From: Zhengitettix transpicula | Taxonomy: Eukaryota; Arthropoda; Insecta; Orthoptera; Tetrigidae | DNA length: 64,000 nt | Direction: 5' to 3' | NCBI GenBank assembly: GCA_037074705.1 | Contig: CM073591.1 | Location: 186,087,432-186,151,431 of the forward strand | Notes under the pieces: model-generated | What the model saw: only the letters and a program-made list of their open reading frames with translations | What the model was told of the DNA's origin: nothing | Database searches by the model: none | Shown here: positions 47,113-58,533 of the stretch, piece after piece | Layout: the number at the start of each line of letters is the position of its first letter | Position numbering within the stretch: position 1 is the stretch's first letter | Translations under genes and position numbers: made by a program

Positions 47113-47333
47113 CTTTTAGAGTAAGAGTCTACATGAGGGTAATCCACGTGGTGGAATAGGAAGGGATTTGAAAGGGGGGATGTAGAAGGGTAGAGCCAAG
47201 GGTTAACTAGAATCCCCGAGCTGTAGTTTAGGATCCTACCCGGCATTCGCATAAAAGTAATGCAGGTAAGGCATCAGATGGGTTGGGCGCTTGGTACTTG
47301 TCCCACGCCCTTCCGATTGTGGGACAGGGGTTT
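47113..47333 (-). mobile_element. Family A retroposon, internally shortened copy
   Basis: Starts TTTTAGAGTAAGAGTCTACATGAGGG at the sense 3' end and lacks pieces around the GGCAACTCCCC segment. It ends after the CACGCCCTTCCGAT word. Confidence 0.8.
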
Positions 47334-47519
47334 AAAGTCTTCAAAATCGAAGCAAAAGTTGACATTGTGGAAACACATTAATCCTGTGGGCTATCACATG
47401 AGGACATATACACCAGCCGCCAATTGTCATCTTTATTATAATAATCAGATTGTCTGGTAGGTGGAACGATCCAACAGAGTAGGAGAGGTTACCTGCGATG
47501 ATGTTATGTTTCTGCTTTT

Positions 47520-47890
47520 GAATTAAGCCGAGGTACTTAGGTCATTTTTGAGAGGTGAATATTCCTGGGTCGCAGATTTTGTTCATACGGTAAGACTTGT
47601 CCGTAATCCTATCAACCAGCTACTTTCAACCTGGTCGAGGCATGCGGAAAAGAATGCTGCGTACCCACAGCAAACTCCACTCCAGTAATCGTAAAGGCGT
47701 GAGACAAGTACCGAGAGACAGACCCACCTGCTGTAGATTTTCTAAGGTTTTCCTTGCATCACTTTTATGTGAATACAAACTATAGAACGGGACCATATTT
47801 AAGCCTTTTTAAGTCCCTTCCTAGACTATTATGGGAAAGCTGCCACTACGGGTATTACCCTCATGTAGCCTGTGACTCTAAAACACAAAA
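47520..47890 (+). mobile_element. Family A retroposon, old plus-sense copy
   Basis: The order of core words is reversed relative to most copies, and it ends CATGTAGCCTGTGACTCTAAAAC at about 47866-47886. It is strongly diverged (for example GCCGAGGTACTTAGG for GCCGAGGCACCTCGG). With the copy at 47113 it forms an inverted pair. Confidence 0.75.
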
Positions 47891-48024
47891 TTCCAACCGA
47901 CAGAACCATGAATCGTTTCCTCGAAGAACTGAGAACGTGTGGCAAAATCCCAAAGCTTGTTTCAGCAACAGTTAATTGAAGATATGAGAACCTTTATGGA
48001 AAGCAGCTTTCGCGTCGAGTGAAG

Positions 48025-48085
48025 TGGAATGTGGGGCATTGGCGTGAGTCAGCGGTTTAGGGGTTCGAATCTCCTGCATGTGACT
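48025..48085 (+). repeat. tRNA-like fragment with T-arm
   Basis: GGGGTTCGAATCTCC near 48067-48081 matches a polymerase III B-box and can form a five-pair T-arm (AGGGG with CTCCT, one G-T pair). TGGCGTGAGTCAGCGG upstream could be a D-arm relic, but there is no anticodon arm. It is most likely a decayed tRNA-derived repeat. Confidence 0.35.
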
Positions 48086-48312
48086 TTCTAAACACTTGAA
48101 ACAGCATATGGTTCAGGGGCGCTGAACAGTTGAAACTAGTCAAACAAATCTCGTCAAAGTGGTCCAAACTAAGTTGTTAACTGATATGAATGCTGTGACT
48201 TCCTTTCCGTTGATCACGATTGAATTTAATTACAGTAATCCTAATTGAGGAATATTAATGGCATGATCGTGTTTCGCTTAATGAACGGTACCATATTTTC
48301 TTTTGAAAGTAT

Positions 48313-48378
48313 TCTTTTTTTTTTGGGGGGGGGGGGCAACAGGCTACATGAGGGTGATCCACATTGGGCAACTCCCTA
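48313..48378 (-). mobile_element. Family A retroposon, extreme 5'-truncation with target duplication
   Basis: Only about 60 bp of the sense 3' end plus poly(A) remain. AAAGTATTCT flanks it on both sides (about 48306 and 48379). The G-rich run after poly(T) is unusual for the family. Confidence 0.8.
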
Positions 48379-48387
48379 AAAGTATTC

Positions 48388-48609
48388 TTTTTTTTTTTAG
48401 GGCAACAGGCTACATGAGGGTGATCCACATTGGGCAACTCCCCTTCAATAGCATAGGAAGGGATTTGAAAGGGAGGATGCGGAAGGGTAGAGGAAGGTAG
48501 CCAAGGGTTACTAGGGCCCCCGGGCTATATTTTAAGGATCCTACCGGGCATTCGCCTAAAGAAATGCAGGGAAAACCTTAGGAAAACCTGCATCGGGTAG
48601 GTCGGGCAT
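48388..48609 (-). mobile_element. Family A retroposon, host of a nested copy
   Basis: Runs from poly(T) to GGTAGGTCGGGCATC at 48609, where the next copy interrupts or abuts it. Confidence 0.88.
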
Positions 48610-48619
48610 CTATTTATTT

Positions 48620-49154
48620 ATTTAGGGTAACAGGCTACATGAGGGTGATCCACATTGGGCAACTCCCCTTTAATAGCATAGGAAGGGATTAGAAAGGGGG
48701 GATGCGGAAGGGTAGAGGAAGGTAGCCAAGGGTTAACTAGGGTCCCCGGGCTATATTTTAAGGATCCTACCCGGCATTCGCCTAAAGGAATGCAGGGAAA
48801 ACCTTAGAAAAACCTGCATCGGGTAGGTCGGGCATTGGGTACTTGTCCCACGCCCTTCCGATAGCGGGAGAGGAGTTTGCTGTGGGGACGCAGCTTACCC
48901 CTCGCCATGCCTTGGTCTGTTTAGGAGGCAGCTGGCCGACTATTCCAATAGGAATAGCGGACAACTCTTGCCGTATGCCCAAGGTCTGCGACCCCGGAAC
49001 ATACACCTCTCAAAACAGACCGAGGTGCCTCGGCATGTGGGAACCTTAGTTCAAAAAAACCAGAGAGATGTGAGAGCATCCCCAAAGGTAGCCCCCGCCA
49101 GAGCTCTCTGGGAAGGTTCACCTGCGAGAAATCCTCTCGCAGGCTTCCTTCGAT
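48620..49154 (-). mobile_element. Family A retroposon, reference full-length copy
   Basis: The most complete copy at about 535 bp. On the minus strand it runs from a CCTGCGAGAGGATTTCTCGC hairpin (49115-49143) through the GGGGTCGCAGACC and GGGCGTGGGACAAGTACC segments to GCCTGTTACCCTAAA. The 14-bp TAGGTCGGGCATCT occurs on both sides (about 48597 and 49155). The tail here is TATTTATTTATTTA rather than pure poly(A). No tRNA-type promoter boxes were recognised, so it may be the 3' part of a LINE. Confidence 0.88.
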
Positions 49155-49167
49155 TAGGTCGGGCATC

Positions 49168-50987
49168 TTTTTTAATTTACTCTATTAAGACATCTTATTT
49201 GCAATATGCCAGCGAGACATTTTGTAAGTACGTAATTTTGGGACGCCTATTCTAAGTATGGATATCATCAATTGAAGGAACGTTTTATTTCATTGACAAC
49301 ATTTATACTATCATTATAGATATTGTTGTTTGTTTTGTATGTACGTATGTATATAATTATCTGCGAATGGGATAATTATCGGTGGCAGATTGAGAATCAT
49401 GAAATTTCTGAAAACAAAAAATAATACAATTTAGAAGTAAAAAAATAGTCATATTGTCCTGAAATGTATGCAAGCTTTCAGTAAAAGAAAAGGAACAAAA
49501 AATATAGTCAGATTTTTTTATTTCAATTGTCTCCATAGTAATGCAATTACTTTGTGAGGCGTGGAGTCATTGATGTGCTATATCGTTTTACATCGAGTCT
49601 CTCATTATTTGTAAACTGTCATTTTCATATTTTATTGTAAAACTCTAATACACGAGTTTTCCTTTCGCAGACGTAATACTTGACATTTAACACCTGTGGT
49701 TTAACCAAGTGGCGCCGTGGTAAGCCGCTGGATTTGTAACGCAGTGTCTTGGTTCTGGTCTTCATTTGATCTTCCTGATATGGCCAAAGCAAATACTGGG
49801 ATGGACATCTTTATCCAACCAAATCTTGCTTCCTTAAAAACTATTGAAGCACTCAGTAAGGCAACGACTGAATTCCAAAATCGTATGATGGTTCTCTGCA
49901 TCACGTCGACCGCTATATCTCTCGTGTTTCTGGTATCCATTCTTACTACTGACTCCAATTTCAAATGTGTTGCAATTTTTTTAGCACACTACTGGATCAG
50001 CGATGACATGTAGCAATTTATCTTATCGGAACTAGCGACAATAAATTTGCGTGCTGATAAAACAGTTATTAAATCTTATCGTTATCGCAAGAAACACGTG
50101 TTTGTCCAATAAAACGGCCGATAGAGCAAAGTGTAGTGAAAAATTGTAATTTTTAAAAGTATAATCCCGATCCATCATCAAGCATTCAATTTTTACATAT
50201 TTTATTACTTCCATTTCCGTGAGTAGATCACGAATAAACTGGAAACAAGAGCGCAGGTTGACGTAAATTACTTTGCAGGATTCTGCTTAACTTTGAAATC
50301 ATATTTTCAGCTTGAAACCGATTAGACAGGCGGATATGTGTAACGAATGAAGGTTCTACCGACGGTACTTGTTAAAAAAAATGCACGATGTTGCACACCT
50401 GGACTGCCAGATGTTATGATTGGAGTCGTGCACAATCCAACATTGCCTATGATTATTAACTCAAATCTTGTCATTGCAATAGTAACTTAACTGGAAGATA
50501 TAGGAGCTTCAGAAATAATATTAAATATTACGTCGTAATTATATTTCTTCTTTTGCTAACACTGAAGAACATTTTTCTGTTTGCACTATACTTTACAGCT
50601 TTGGTCTTTAGAGATATGCATTTTACTGTAAGAAGACAATTATAATAATATACCATGATTCAATTCTGGTTTCATAAAGTGCAATACTTGAGAGCAGTAA
50701 GAGAACATTTGATTTCTATTTAATTTTAGGAATATAATACGTAAAACATAAAAAAGATTCGTAATTATATCATTTGATAAGTATAGTTATAAATATAGGA
50801 TATAGTCAACTCCTTACAGCTCACGCTCAAAGCGTTTCATGAACGGAATTATTAATATGATGGAAGCACATATATTAATCGGCCAAAATACAGTAAAGAA
50901 TTATGCTGCTCGTTTCAAGCAATCCGTCATTTTCTCCTATGTATATATATATAAATAAAATCTGTTCAATGTTCGAGTGATTTAACG
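49168..50987. other. AT-rich DNA without a recognisable gene
   Basis: Contains one tRNA-like patch (49706-49755). Overlapping 87-98-codon frames at 49701-50013 surround it but show no family motif. Confidence 0.45.
49706..49755 (+). repeat. tRNA-Thr-like fragment
   Basis: GTGGCGCCGTGGTAAGCCGC, then CTGGATTTGTAACGCAG could fold as D and anticodon arms with TGT as anticodon. GTCTTGGTTC gives half of a B-box. The rest of the T-arm is missing, so it is a relic or chance. Confidence 0.35.
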
Positions 50988-51250
50988 AGGCATGTTCAGA
51001 ATTTAAGTGTACTAGATTTTTAATTTTTTTTTAGGAAACGTGTATTAGAAAAAAAAATACAGGATATTGTGAAAACACTTATTGACTATTTTTCACGAAA
51101 TCGCCATCTCGTAAATGCATGTGGTGAACCGTGCAACAAGCTTCTTTATGCCCTCCTTGAAGAACTCTCCCACCAGCTCCTTCCCCCACTTCAGAACCTA
51201 TTTCTGCACCTGCTCGTCAGTTGAAAATTTAATCCCACCAATAGTCCAAC
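50988..51250 (-). pseudogene. Mariner C-terminal fragment
   Basis: It starts CGAGGCATGTTCAGAA, the TIR of the 28.4/45.4-kb mariner family. On the minus strand it reads STDEQVQ, KELVGEFF and EGIKKLV before homology stops near the GGGATTAAATTTTC segment. The rest of the element is absent. Confidence 0.8.
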
Positions 51251-52165
51251 CTAATCCGATTTAACTTTTTTTATTGTTATTTAGAATCGCAAGAAGATTT
51301 TTAGCAATATGAAACTGCCATCAGCCTTCTTGAGACTAAATGGCAACACTTACGAAACCTGATTTTAACTGCATGGGCATTGATTTTGATCGCTTAACAG
51401 ATAAACAGCTGAAGGTTTATCTCTCAAGTGGCAAATAACTTTGTGACTAATGTAATTTCATGACTGTAATTTATTTTATTAAAAAGCAACCGTTTTCAGT
51501 TACACCTTAACATCTATATAAAATGGTAGATATACCGCATATACATAACAATTTTATAATAATACTTAATTTATTCCTACCAATTTAATGTGCTTTCTTA
51601 ATGAAAATAATATAACAAAGTGAAATCAGTAACGTTTGTCTAATAGCTGTTTACGCTTTCGGCAGTGAAAGGGATCTTACTATTTATCCTAAATTTTTAA
51701 CCACCAATCGAAAAAAAGTTCAAACTTAGGATTTAGTTTGCTCAATTTTATTTACTTTCAAGGGGAAAATAGTTGCAAATAGCCTTATAGAAGAAGTTAC
51801 AAAATGTATAAAATAAGAAAAAACTTGATAGTGCCTACTGCAACAAAGAAAATATTCTGATTGCACTATACTTTACAATTTTGTCCCAAAAGCTACCTCT
51901 AATGCTTTCATTCCTATAAGAGGGCACAGCCAAAGGACTTGAGTAATTTTCCATTATGAGAACAGAGGAGCAATGGTGCTTCGAAGTTCGGGCTCCATCT
52001 TTAATTTAATATTCCACCAACCGATGGACGTGTCGCGTAATTTGCTCATATCATTCCGTCATCGATAATGAGTTGTTGGGAACTTGGCTGTCTAGATCCA
52101 GTAAACACAGGCAATATTTAAATATCTTCGCTTACTAACAAAAGGAACACACTTAAATATTATAC
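51251..52165. other. AT-rich DNA without a recognisable gene
   Basis: No repeat or frame of note. Confidence 0.5.
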
Positions 52166-52396
52166 TTTTTTTAGGGTAACAGACTACATGAGGGTAATCC
52201 ACATGGTGGCAACTCCCCTTTAATAGCATAGGAAGGGATTTGAAAGGGGGGATGCGGAAGGATAGAGGAAGGTAGCCAAGGGTTAACTAGGGCCCCGGGC
52301 TATATTCCACATCCCCCCCTTTCAAATCCCTTCCTATGCTACTAAATGGAAGTTGCCCAACGAGGTTTACCCTCATGTAGGCTGTTGCCCTAAAAA
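52166..52396. mobile_element. Two family A copies head to head, forming a hairpin
   Basis: A minus-sense copy (52166-52303) meets a plus-sense copy (52304-52396) at CTATATT/CCACATCC. The roughly 90-bp arms can pair: GGAAGGGATTTGAAAGGGGGG on one side with its complement on the other. Both poly(A) tails point outward. Confidence 0.85.
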
Positions 52397-52574
52397 ATAA
52401 TAATCAAAGGAGAAAGGTCTGATTTTGCTTTTGCAGAAATCACACTGGACACTGTTCAAGGTTGCATTAGCGGCACTGTACTTCACAATTAAAAAATGTC
52501 TGGTAATTATACGCGACAAACTCGTGATGCATGACTGAATTATAAACAGAACATTGTGGAGAGAGCTACTATAA

Positions 52575-53495
52575 GCTTAAATCCGCTGGTTTTTTATTAT
52601 TCTGATGAACACATTATATTTTAATAGAAAGCACAAAAAATTCACATCACTCGGACTATTTGTGGATACCACGCCGAAAAATTTCCTTATCTTTCGAGGC
52701 GAACCACACATTAAGCCATTTTCGGACGTCTTCGTAAAAATCGAATTGCTGCTCAGCAAGCGCGTGACCCATCAACGAAACCAGGTGGTATTCGGAAGGG
52801 GTCAGGTTTGGTGAATGAGCGACATGGTGTCGCATCTCCCAGTTGCATTTCTACAAGTAGTGTAGGACCATTGCGATGGTTTTGTCATGGTGGAGAATCA
52901 TCTTGTCATTCTGATAATCCGGTCGTTTTCACGAAGTATACGGTACAATTTGATCAGTTGTTGGTGGTATAGGTGGGCATTGACAATTTCACTAGGTTTC
53001 AACAGTTCATAGTAGACGATACCTTGCTGACCCCGTCCGAAGTGGACGATGTTGATTGTTGACCGGGATCAACCCACGATTTCTTGCGTTTAGGATTCTC
53101 GAAATATATCCACTTTTCATCAGCAGTCACAATCAAAAGCAGGAACGAGCAAGATTTCCCATCTGTTTCGGCGGCGCTCCGTCTGCCAGTCGTTCGATTC
53201 TTACGCATGGAAATGGGTGTTTCAGTAACACCCAGTTGCTCGACAAACATTTTTTACGATTACAAAATAACCTGAAATTGATGGTCCTGAACTTTCCTGG
53301 GACATTTTCGAGCTTTTTGTCGCTCAGGTCAAAATTGCCGTCTTTGAAGCGGAGAAACCAATCTCTGTACGATAAATCACTGTCGCCACAGACCTCCACA
53401 AGGGTTTGATGCAAATTGGCGGCCGATTTCTTCAAGTTGAAGCATACAAGCAGAGCTTCCCGCATTTGCTCTACTTTTGGCAAAAAACTAGAAAT
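52575..53495 (-). pseudogene. Mellifera-type mariner transposase relic, copy 2
   Basis: The start codon position (53495) reads ATT instead of ATG. Blocks are LPKVEQMREALLVCFNLKK, DWFLRFKDGNFDLSDKK, VTADEKWIYFENPKRKKSW (first Asp, GDE changed to ADE) and GIVYYELLKPSE. Then come ILHHDKTIAMVLHYL (second Asp) and SPNLTPSEYHL, where the third Asp reads Glu, and finally HALAEQQFDFYEDVRKWL and ASKDKEIFRRGIH. Stops and frame changes are present. About 90 bp upstream (to about 53590) are also shared with copy 1 at 34025. Confidence 0.82.
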
Positions 53496-53599
53496 GATTA
53501 CCCAAGGAAAAATGTATGTTGTATGAAATTCCTGATGTCCAATTACTATTATTGGCAGATGACAAACTTATATAAAAAAGAATGTGTCCATTGTCCATA

Positions 53600-54888
53600 G
53601 CGTTCTACGTATGAGCAATCAAGAGATTTAAGTTTATACACCTGGTATGTCAATATATGCGTTTGAATTTACCAATTAATTCATCATTAATTTCTGTTTG
53701 AATTAAATACAGATTTGTATATATTACTTCCTCTCCATATATAATTTATTCAAAAGCCACTCCCATGTATTATGAACTTACTGGAAGGTGGTTGAGTCAA
53801 CTAATAAGAATCTTAATGTTTTCTACTTCCTGTTTCCAGACAGGACTGGGCAAGACTTTCAACTTATCACGTGAACCGAAACTCCAGTAAGAGATTTCTA
53901 GTTAACAAATCCGCTCGATTTCAGCACACTGGTGTTTGGAAACATCAACGTTTCACATGAACTCTACAGGATTTCAAATATTGTCCTCCTCGAAAATTAA
54001 CTACAGAATAATTTATAAAATCAGTACGTACAACGTAAATAACAATAAATCAGTAGGTCATTAAAAATTCTCTGATCATGTAGATGTGTGATCATTAGAA
54101 AGAAATTTTAACATAACAATCCCACTAGCTCACTTTTTTTCCCCCGACAGTAAAGCTGCATCCAAATTCAACACACAACAAACGTTCAGAAACGATTTAA
54201 GAACAATATTTCTACGATCTCTTGCTTAACGTGTCTACTGAAACACCCAAAACAATTTTCTTAGATTAAGTTACCTTACGTAAAAATGAAGAATATACTA
54301 AGTAACATGTAAGCTTCGACAACACAATTACACAGCAATGCAAAACATAATTAATATGTGATTGCCCACGTGCGTATTCCCGGTTCTCTTAAATTAGCTC
54401 AAATAATTACAAACACAACCAATAAATTTTATTGAAATAAATTCAATAATAGGCACGTCTCAACGTAGTTCCTTGAAAGATTTGGAACAGAACTCACTCT
54501 ATAAAAATTAAAAGTAATGGGGATATTCGCAGATTTTTCAAAATATTTTGACTTAGTAGTCATAATATGTCTGAGGAAACGCATTTTCACTCCTCAATTT
54601 GTATTTAAATATAAAAAATAGTGGCTACTCAAACTTAAAACGAGAAAAGTTGCTTTTCATACTGACAGGTAATATCTACATAAATAAATAATTTTGTATA
54701 TAAATAACCTTCCTGTTAATATCCCTTCCAAAAACTGTGTAGTGTACGGATGACCAATACGCATATAAACGTACTCTGTGAATGTTGAAAATGCTTTAAA
54801 TAAAAAAAATTCAGGTTAGTACAGTACATTTTGTAAACAATTATGCAAATCTTCTAAATGCGCCGCTTTATTTTTTTCCTTCAAAATA

Positions 54889-54889
<1 letters not shown>
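53600..54889. other. AT-rich DNA without a recognisable gene
   Basis: No family-like frame or shared repeat was noticed. Confidence 0.5.
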
Positions 54890-54930
<41 letters not shown>

Positions 54931-54931
54931 T
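54890..54931. repeat. (TA)n microsatellite, left edge of the LTR chain
   Basis: An alternating TA run with one CACA interruption, immediately left of an LTR starting TGTAGAG. Confidence 0.85.
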
Positions 54932-55763
54932 TGTAGAGATAACCAATGTGTAATGAAATGTTTTATTTAAATTGTTTCTTTAATTATTGGTGGCGTAACT
55001 TTGAGGCTGTGTATTGGAAACAACAACATTGTTTGGCGCGAGAATGCAGAGACTATAATGGTTGCTAAGAATTGTTGTCGAAAAATCGTATATAAGACGC
55101 TCAGAACTTTTAGCAGAGAGACAGTCGGAGAGCAGTGTGTGTTTGGGATACTGAGCAGTATGTTGTGACAAATAGTCAGTCAGTTAGTCATGTGTGTTCT
55201 GGGAGATGGAGCAATGAGTTATGGTGAATCGACCAATGGAGACCGAATTATGTATTAAAAGGATTTTCCACAGCAAACTGACTGTGACAATACGTACGAC
55301 AGTAAAGTAGAAAGGCACCGAAAGTGTTGAAAAGTGAGACGATAATAAAATAAGTGCTGTGGCCTGTCCATAAAAATATTGTTCCATTAAAAATTATAAT
55401 AATCACGTGTGCACAAACAAGACATACGAGGGTACATAAAAACTTTCTTTTGTAAACTTTTATACAAATATAAATTAATTGACAGGTTTTGTTGTTGTTA
55501 GAGTCTTTTTGTGAACTTTGTTATTGTAAATTAAATTTTTATATTTAGTAATATGGTGAAAACTGTAAATCAGAGTATTTATCAGATCCCCTATAAGCGG
55601 CCCTGGAATTTAGATTCTCATGAAAGCTGAGGCATTTACTTAAAAACATAAAATGTAAAGTTAAAGTAAATCAAAATTGTCTCTTTAAAAATCTTGGTTT
55701 TATTTCAACGTAAAATCCCGTAAAGTTCATTCTTTTGTTTCCATTTAATTAAAAGTCTATACC

Positions 55764-55766
<3 letters not shown>
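54932..55766 (+). mobile_element. Solo LTR A (835 bp) between (TA)n tracts
   Basis: Starts TGTAGAGATAACC and ends TACCACA, with ATATAT directly outside both ends. A core promoter is visible: TATATAAG at 55089-55096, then AGACAGTCGGAGAG about 30 bases on, a good initiator distance. A polyadenylation-like AATAAAATAAG lies near 55344. No coding potential. Orientation plus is inferred from the promoter. Confidence 0.65.

Positions 55767-55794
<28 letters not shown>
55767..55794. repeat. (TA)n microsatellite between LTRs A and B
   Basis: A pure AT alternation of 28 bp that would supply the target and duplication for both neighbours. Confidence 0.9.
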
Positions 55795-55797
<3 letters not shown>

Positions 55798-56769
55798 AGT
55801 AATTGGTAATTAAAACATTATGCTAATTGGAAAGTTGGATTGTAGAGGACTCATTATTAGTGGATATAGAGCGGACGCCGCAACAAGACGGCAAGGCAAA
55901 GGAAGTATTGTTGTCGATCGGCTGAGAATTTTACGCGCTCAAAAATTTACGAGACGAGGAGTTCAGTCGGGCATAGAACAGCGAGGTGTAAAGACCAGAA
56001 AATTCATATTATAAAAAGTTTTGCAGTCGGGCATAGAACAGCGAGGTGTAAAGACCAGAAAATTCATATTATAAAAAGTTTTGCAGTCGGGCATAGAACA
56101 GCGAGGTGTAAAGACCAGAAAATTCATATTATAAAAAGTTTTGCAGTCGGGCAGCGGACCTCAAATAGAACAGTTTGAAAGCAGTTACAAACATGCTCTA
56201 AAATATTGAAAAGTAAAGCAATCTTCAGTCGGGAAGGAGAGAGTGAAACTAATGTTGTAATCGGTGGCCGAGCATAAATTCAACCTGCTGGCCATAGGCA
56301 AACCAATGAAGTACATTTCCAACTAAAGTCACGAGATCTGCAAATCCAGGTTGCAGCAAAGCATCGAGAATCTACCAATTTGTGTTAGACCAACTAACAA
56401 AACTACGCCAATTAGAATTTGTTGACATTTAGAGTCTGTGAGAACTAGAATCAGTGATATCCCCAAATTTTGTGCACGAAACACCAAAAATGAGACCTGG
56501 GCGGCCGTAAGTAGAAAAACTTTAAAATCATACTGTAAACCACTTTTAAAAGATAAAAGTCAGATCGTTCTTTAATTTTAATTATTTAATTATCGATAAA
56601 ATGAGATCGTTAATTCCTGATGAAATTTAAAACTGTTTAAATTCAATCTGTAGTATTATTTCTTCCACAACAAATTTCGTCTATGTTTCAGACGCAATAA
56701 CTTCCATAAAAGCTAAATAAAATTTTCATTTGTTAAATTCAGCCATTGTAATATTATTAAATTATTACA
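55795..56769 (+). mobile_element. LTR B with triplicated promoter-like unit
   Basis: Starts TGTAGTAATTGG and ends ATTATTACA, flanked by TA runs. Length is 975 bp. The middle holds three 60-bp tandem units (55964-56153), each with TATTATAAAAAG and CAGTCGGGCA. Another TTCAGTCGGGAAG occurs at 56226. The 64-codon frame at 55820-56014 crosses into the repeats and is probably meaningless. The element type is inferred from its termini and context. Confidence 0.6.
55964..56153 (+). repeat. 60-bp tandem repeat, about 3.2 identical copies
   Basis: Unit boundaries CAGTCGGGCATAGAACAGCG recur every 60 bases exactly with no mismatches in the complete units. Each carries a TATA-like and an initiator-like word. 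The period equals the line width of the listing, so an assembly or formatting artefact should be excluded. Confidence 0.9.
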
Positions 56770-56777
56770 ATATATAT

Positions 56778-57428
56778 ATTATAATGAATAAATAAAAGAT
56801 TACCTGGACTTGATAAGTAAAGAACAATAATAGAATTTATAAATTAATAATCAAAACCATAATGAGACGAACGAAATCTGACGAATACCTTTAACTTTTG
56901 TTTACAAACTTAGTTAACTTGGTTTCTACTTACAAAAATGTTCGGCTGGTACCAAACTTAGTTTCCTTGGCTCGGGCACGCAATTTACGCTAAAAAGGCC
57001 ATGAATCACTGACTCTAAACTTGAATGTCAAACACACGGTCGTAGTTATTGAATTTTCCTCTGGGAACTGGATCTGCTGTTCCTCCGGATCATCAGCCAT
57101 CATTTTGTTACACATTGTCTTTATGTGGAAAATGTTGATCTCAATACGCGCAAATATTTGTTAAATCTTTGCCGTTTTTACAAAGTACCTCGCTGTCCAA
57201 ACTTTATACTTGGATTTAAAAACTTGAAACTTTCTTGGTTGAATTTTGTACTTAGGCTACGCTGTTCCTTCTCAAAATTTGCTTCCTCTCCCTACTACAA
57301 TATCAGACAGTTTCAGAAGAAACCTTCGCGGCCTAACAAAGCCCGCAGACATATTGTTGTCTTTGAAGAATTGGTACCGCTAACAATCCAATTATTAAAA
57401 TCATTACTGGCCTCTAATTAGTATTACA
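56778..57428 (-). mobile_element. LTR C, truncated at its 3' side
   Basis: On the minus strand it starts TGTAATACTAATTAGAGG at 57428, matching the start of the 26531-27505 LTR. It shares GAAATCTGACGA and the TCAAGTCCAGGTAA end region. Homology stops at a TA-rich spot near 56778 next to LTR B. The 98-codon plus frame at 57125-57421 is antisense to it. Confidence 0.6.

Positions 57429-57466
<38 letters not shown>
57429..57466. repeat. (TA)n microsatellite between LTRs C and D
   Basis: An alternating run of about 38 bp between GTATTACAG and TTGTAATAAC. Confidence 0.9.
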
Positions 57467-57469
<3 letters not shown>

Positions 57470-58530
57470 AATAACCCTCTTTTTGGTAATTATGATTATA
57501 GGAAATTATATTAAACACGTTATTAAATTTTATTAACAAAACAATTTTATTAATCTAGAATACATTTTAATAAATCGGACTCTGTACCCCAGGGTCTTTA
57601 CTGGGTTGATACAATTAAACAAAGCAGTTAAAATAAATGACAAACGAAACGAAATCTGACTCTTTACCCTTATTTTACAATTTACATAATGAATACAGAA
57701 AAAATAACTTTCAATCTCTCTGGTCCATGCAATTTGGATCTCTCGCATACCAGCAGACACTCACTTCATACAGGCTTAAAGAGCACTAGGTTGCGCTCAC
57801 ACTTTGCTTTCACAGCCACCTCTTCTTGATGACGTTACCCTCACGACGAATTCCTCCATACAACAAACTCTGCTGGCAGACAGATTTCCACGACGAAACT
57901 TCCACCGACTGCTGATGACTGCTGTCCAACTGATTACACTCAGCCACCTAGCTTGGCCTACCATCCGATGATCTTTCCTGACGACTCTAAAACTGCCTCT
58001 TGAATGAATAAAACTCCTATTTATTTCGGCCACTTTAACTTGGCCCTGCGTCCGCCCTGCGGACCTCCCCCAACGCTCTCTCCCAACTGTCTGCCGTCTC
58101 CTGTCCAACTGGTCTCTTGAGGTCTCCTGCCCAACTGCTTTTATCTGCTTTCCCCCTCTCCAGAATATTCCCTTGTTTTCACAGTTTTTGAGTTTCCACG
58201 TTCACCAAACAACACCAGCTGTTTCCTTTCTCACGCTCCGAGAGCCACTCAATACAATTAAAATAACTATTTCCTATTAATATAATTGTATGTCCATAAA
58301 ACTTCTGTCATCATGCATTTAGGGTTCCGTATTCCAGATATCGGACACAACCATTAGCCCTAAGAGCCGCTAAACGCCCAATTATAGTCCTCCCCTTCTC
58401 TAAAAGCCACTTATCCATCATTTTATTATTATCTTTTTTTTCTACAAACCACTCAAGAATCCCCAGTCTGAGTTGGTAAACAAATCGGATGAAATAAGAA
58501 CAAAATTCATGTCCTTCTTAACTGGGTATT

Positions 58531-58533
<3 letters not shown>
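57467..58533 (-). mobile_element. Solo LTR D (1067 bp)
   Basis: On the minus strand it starts TGTAATACCCAGTTAAG and ends GTTATTACA, with TA runs outside both ends. GAAATCTGACTCTTTACCC on plus (57650-57668) matches the related words at 56874 and 26850. A TAAATAGGAG word lies near 58014-58023 in minus sense. The region 57800-58140 is GC-richer and contains a 103-codon frame without known motifs. Confidence 0.65.
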
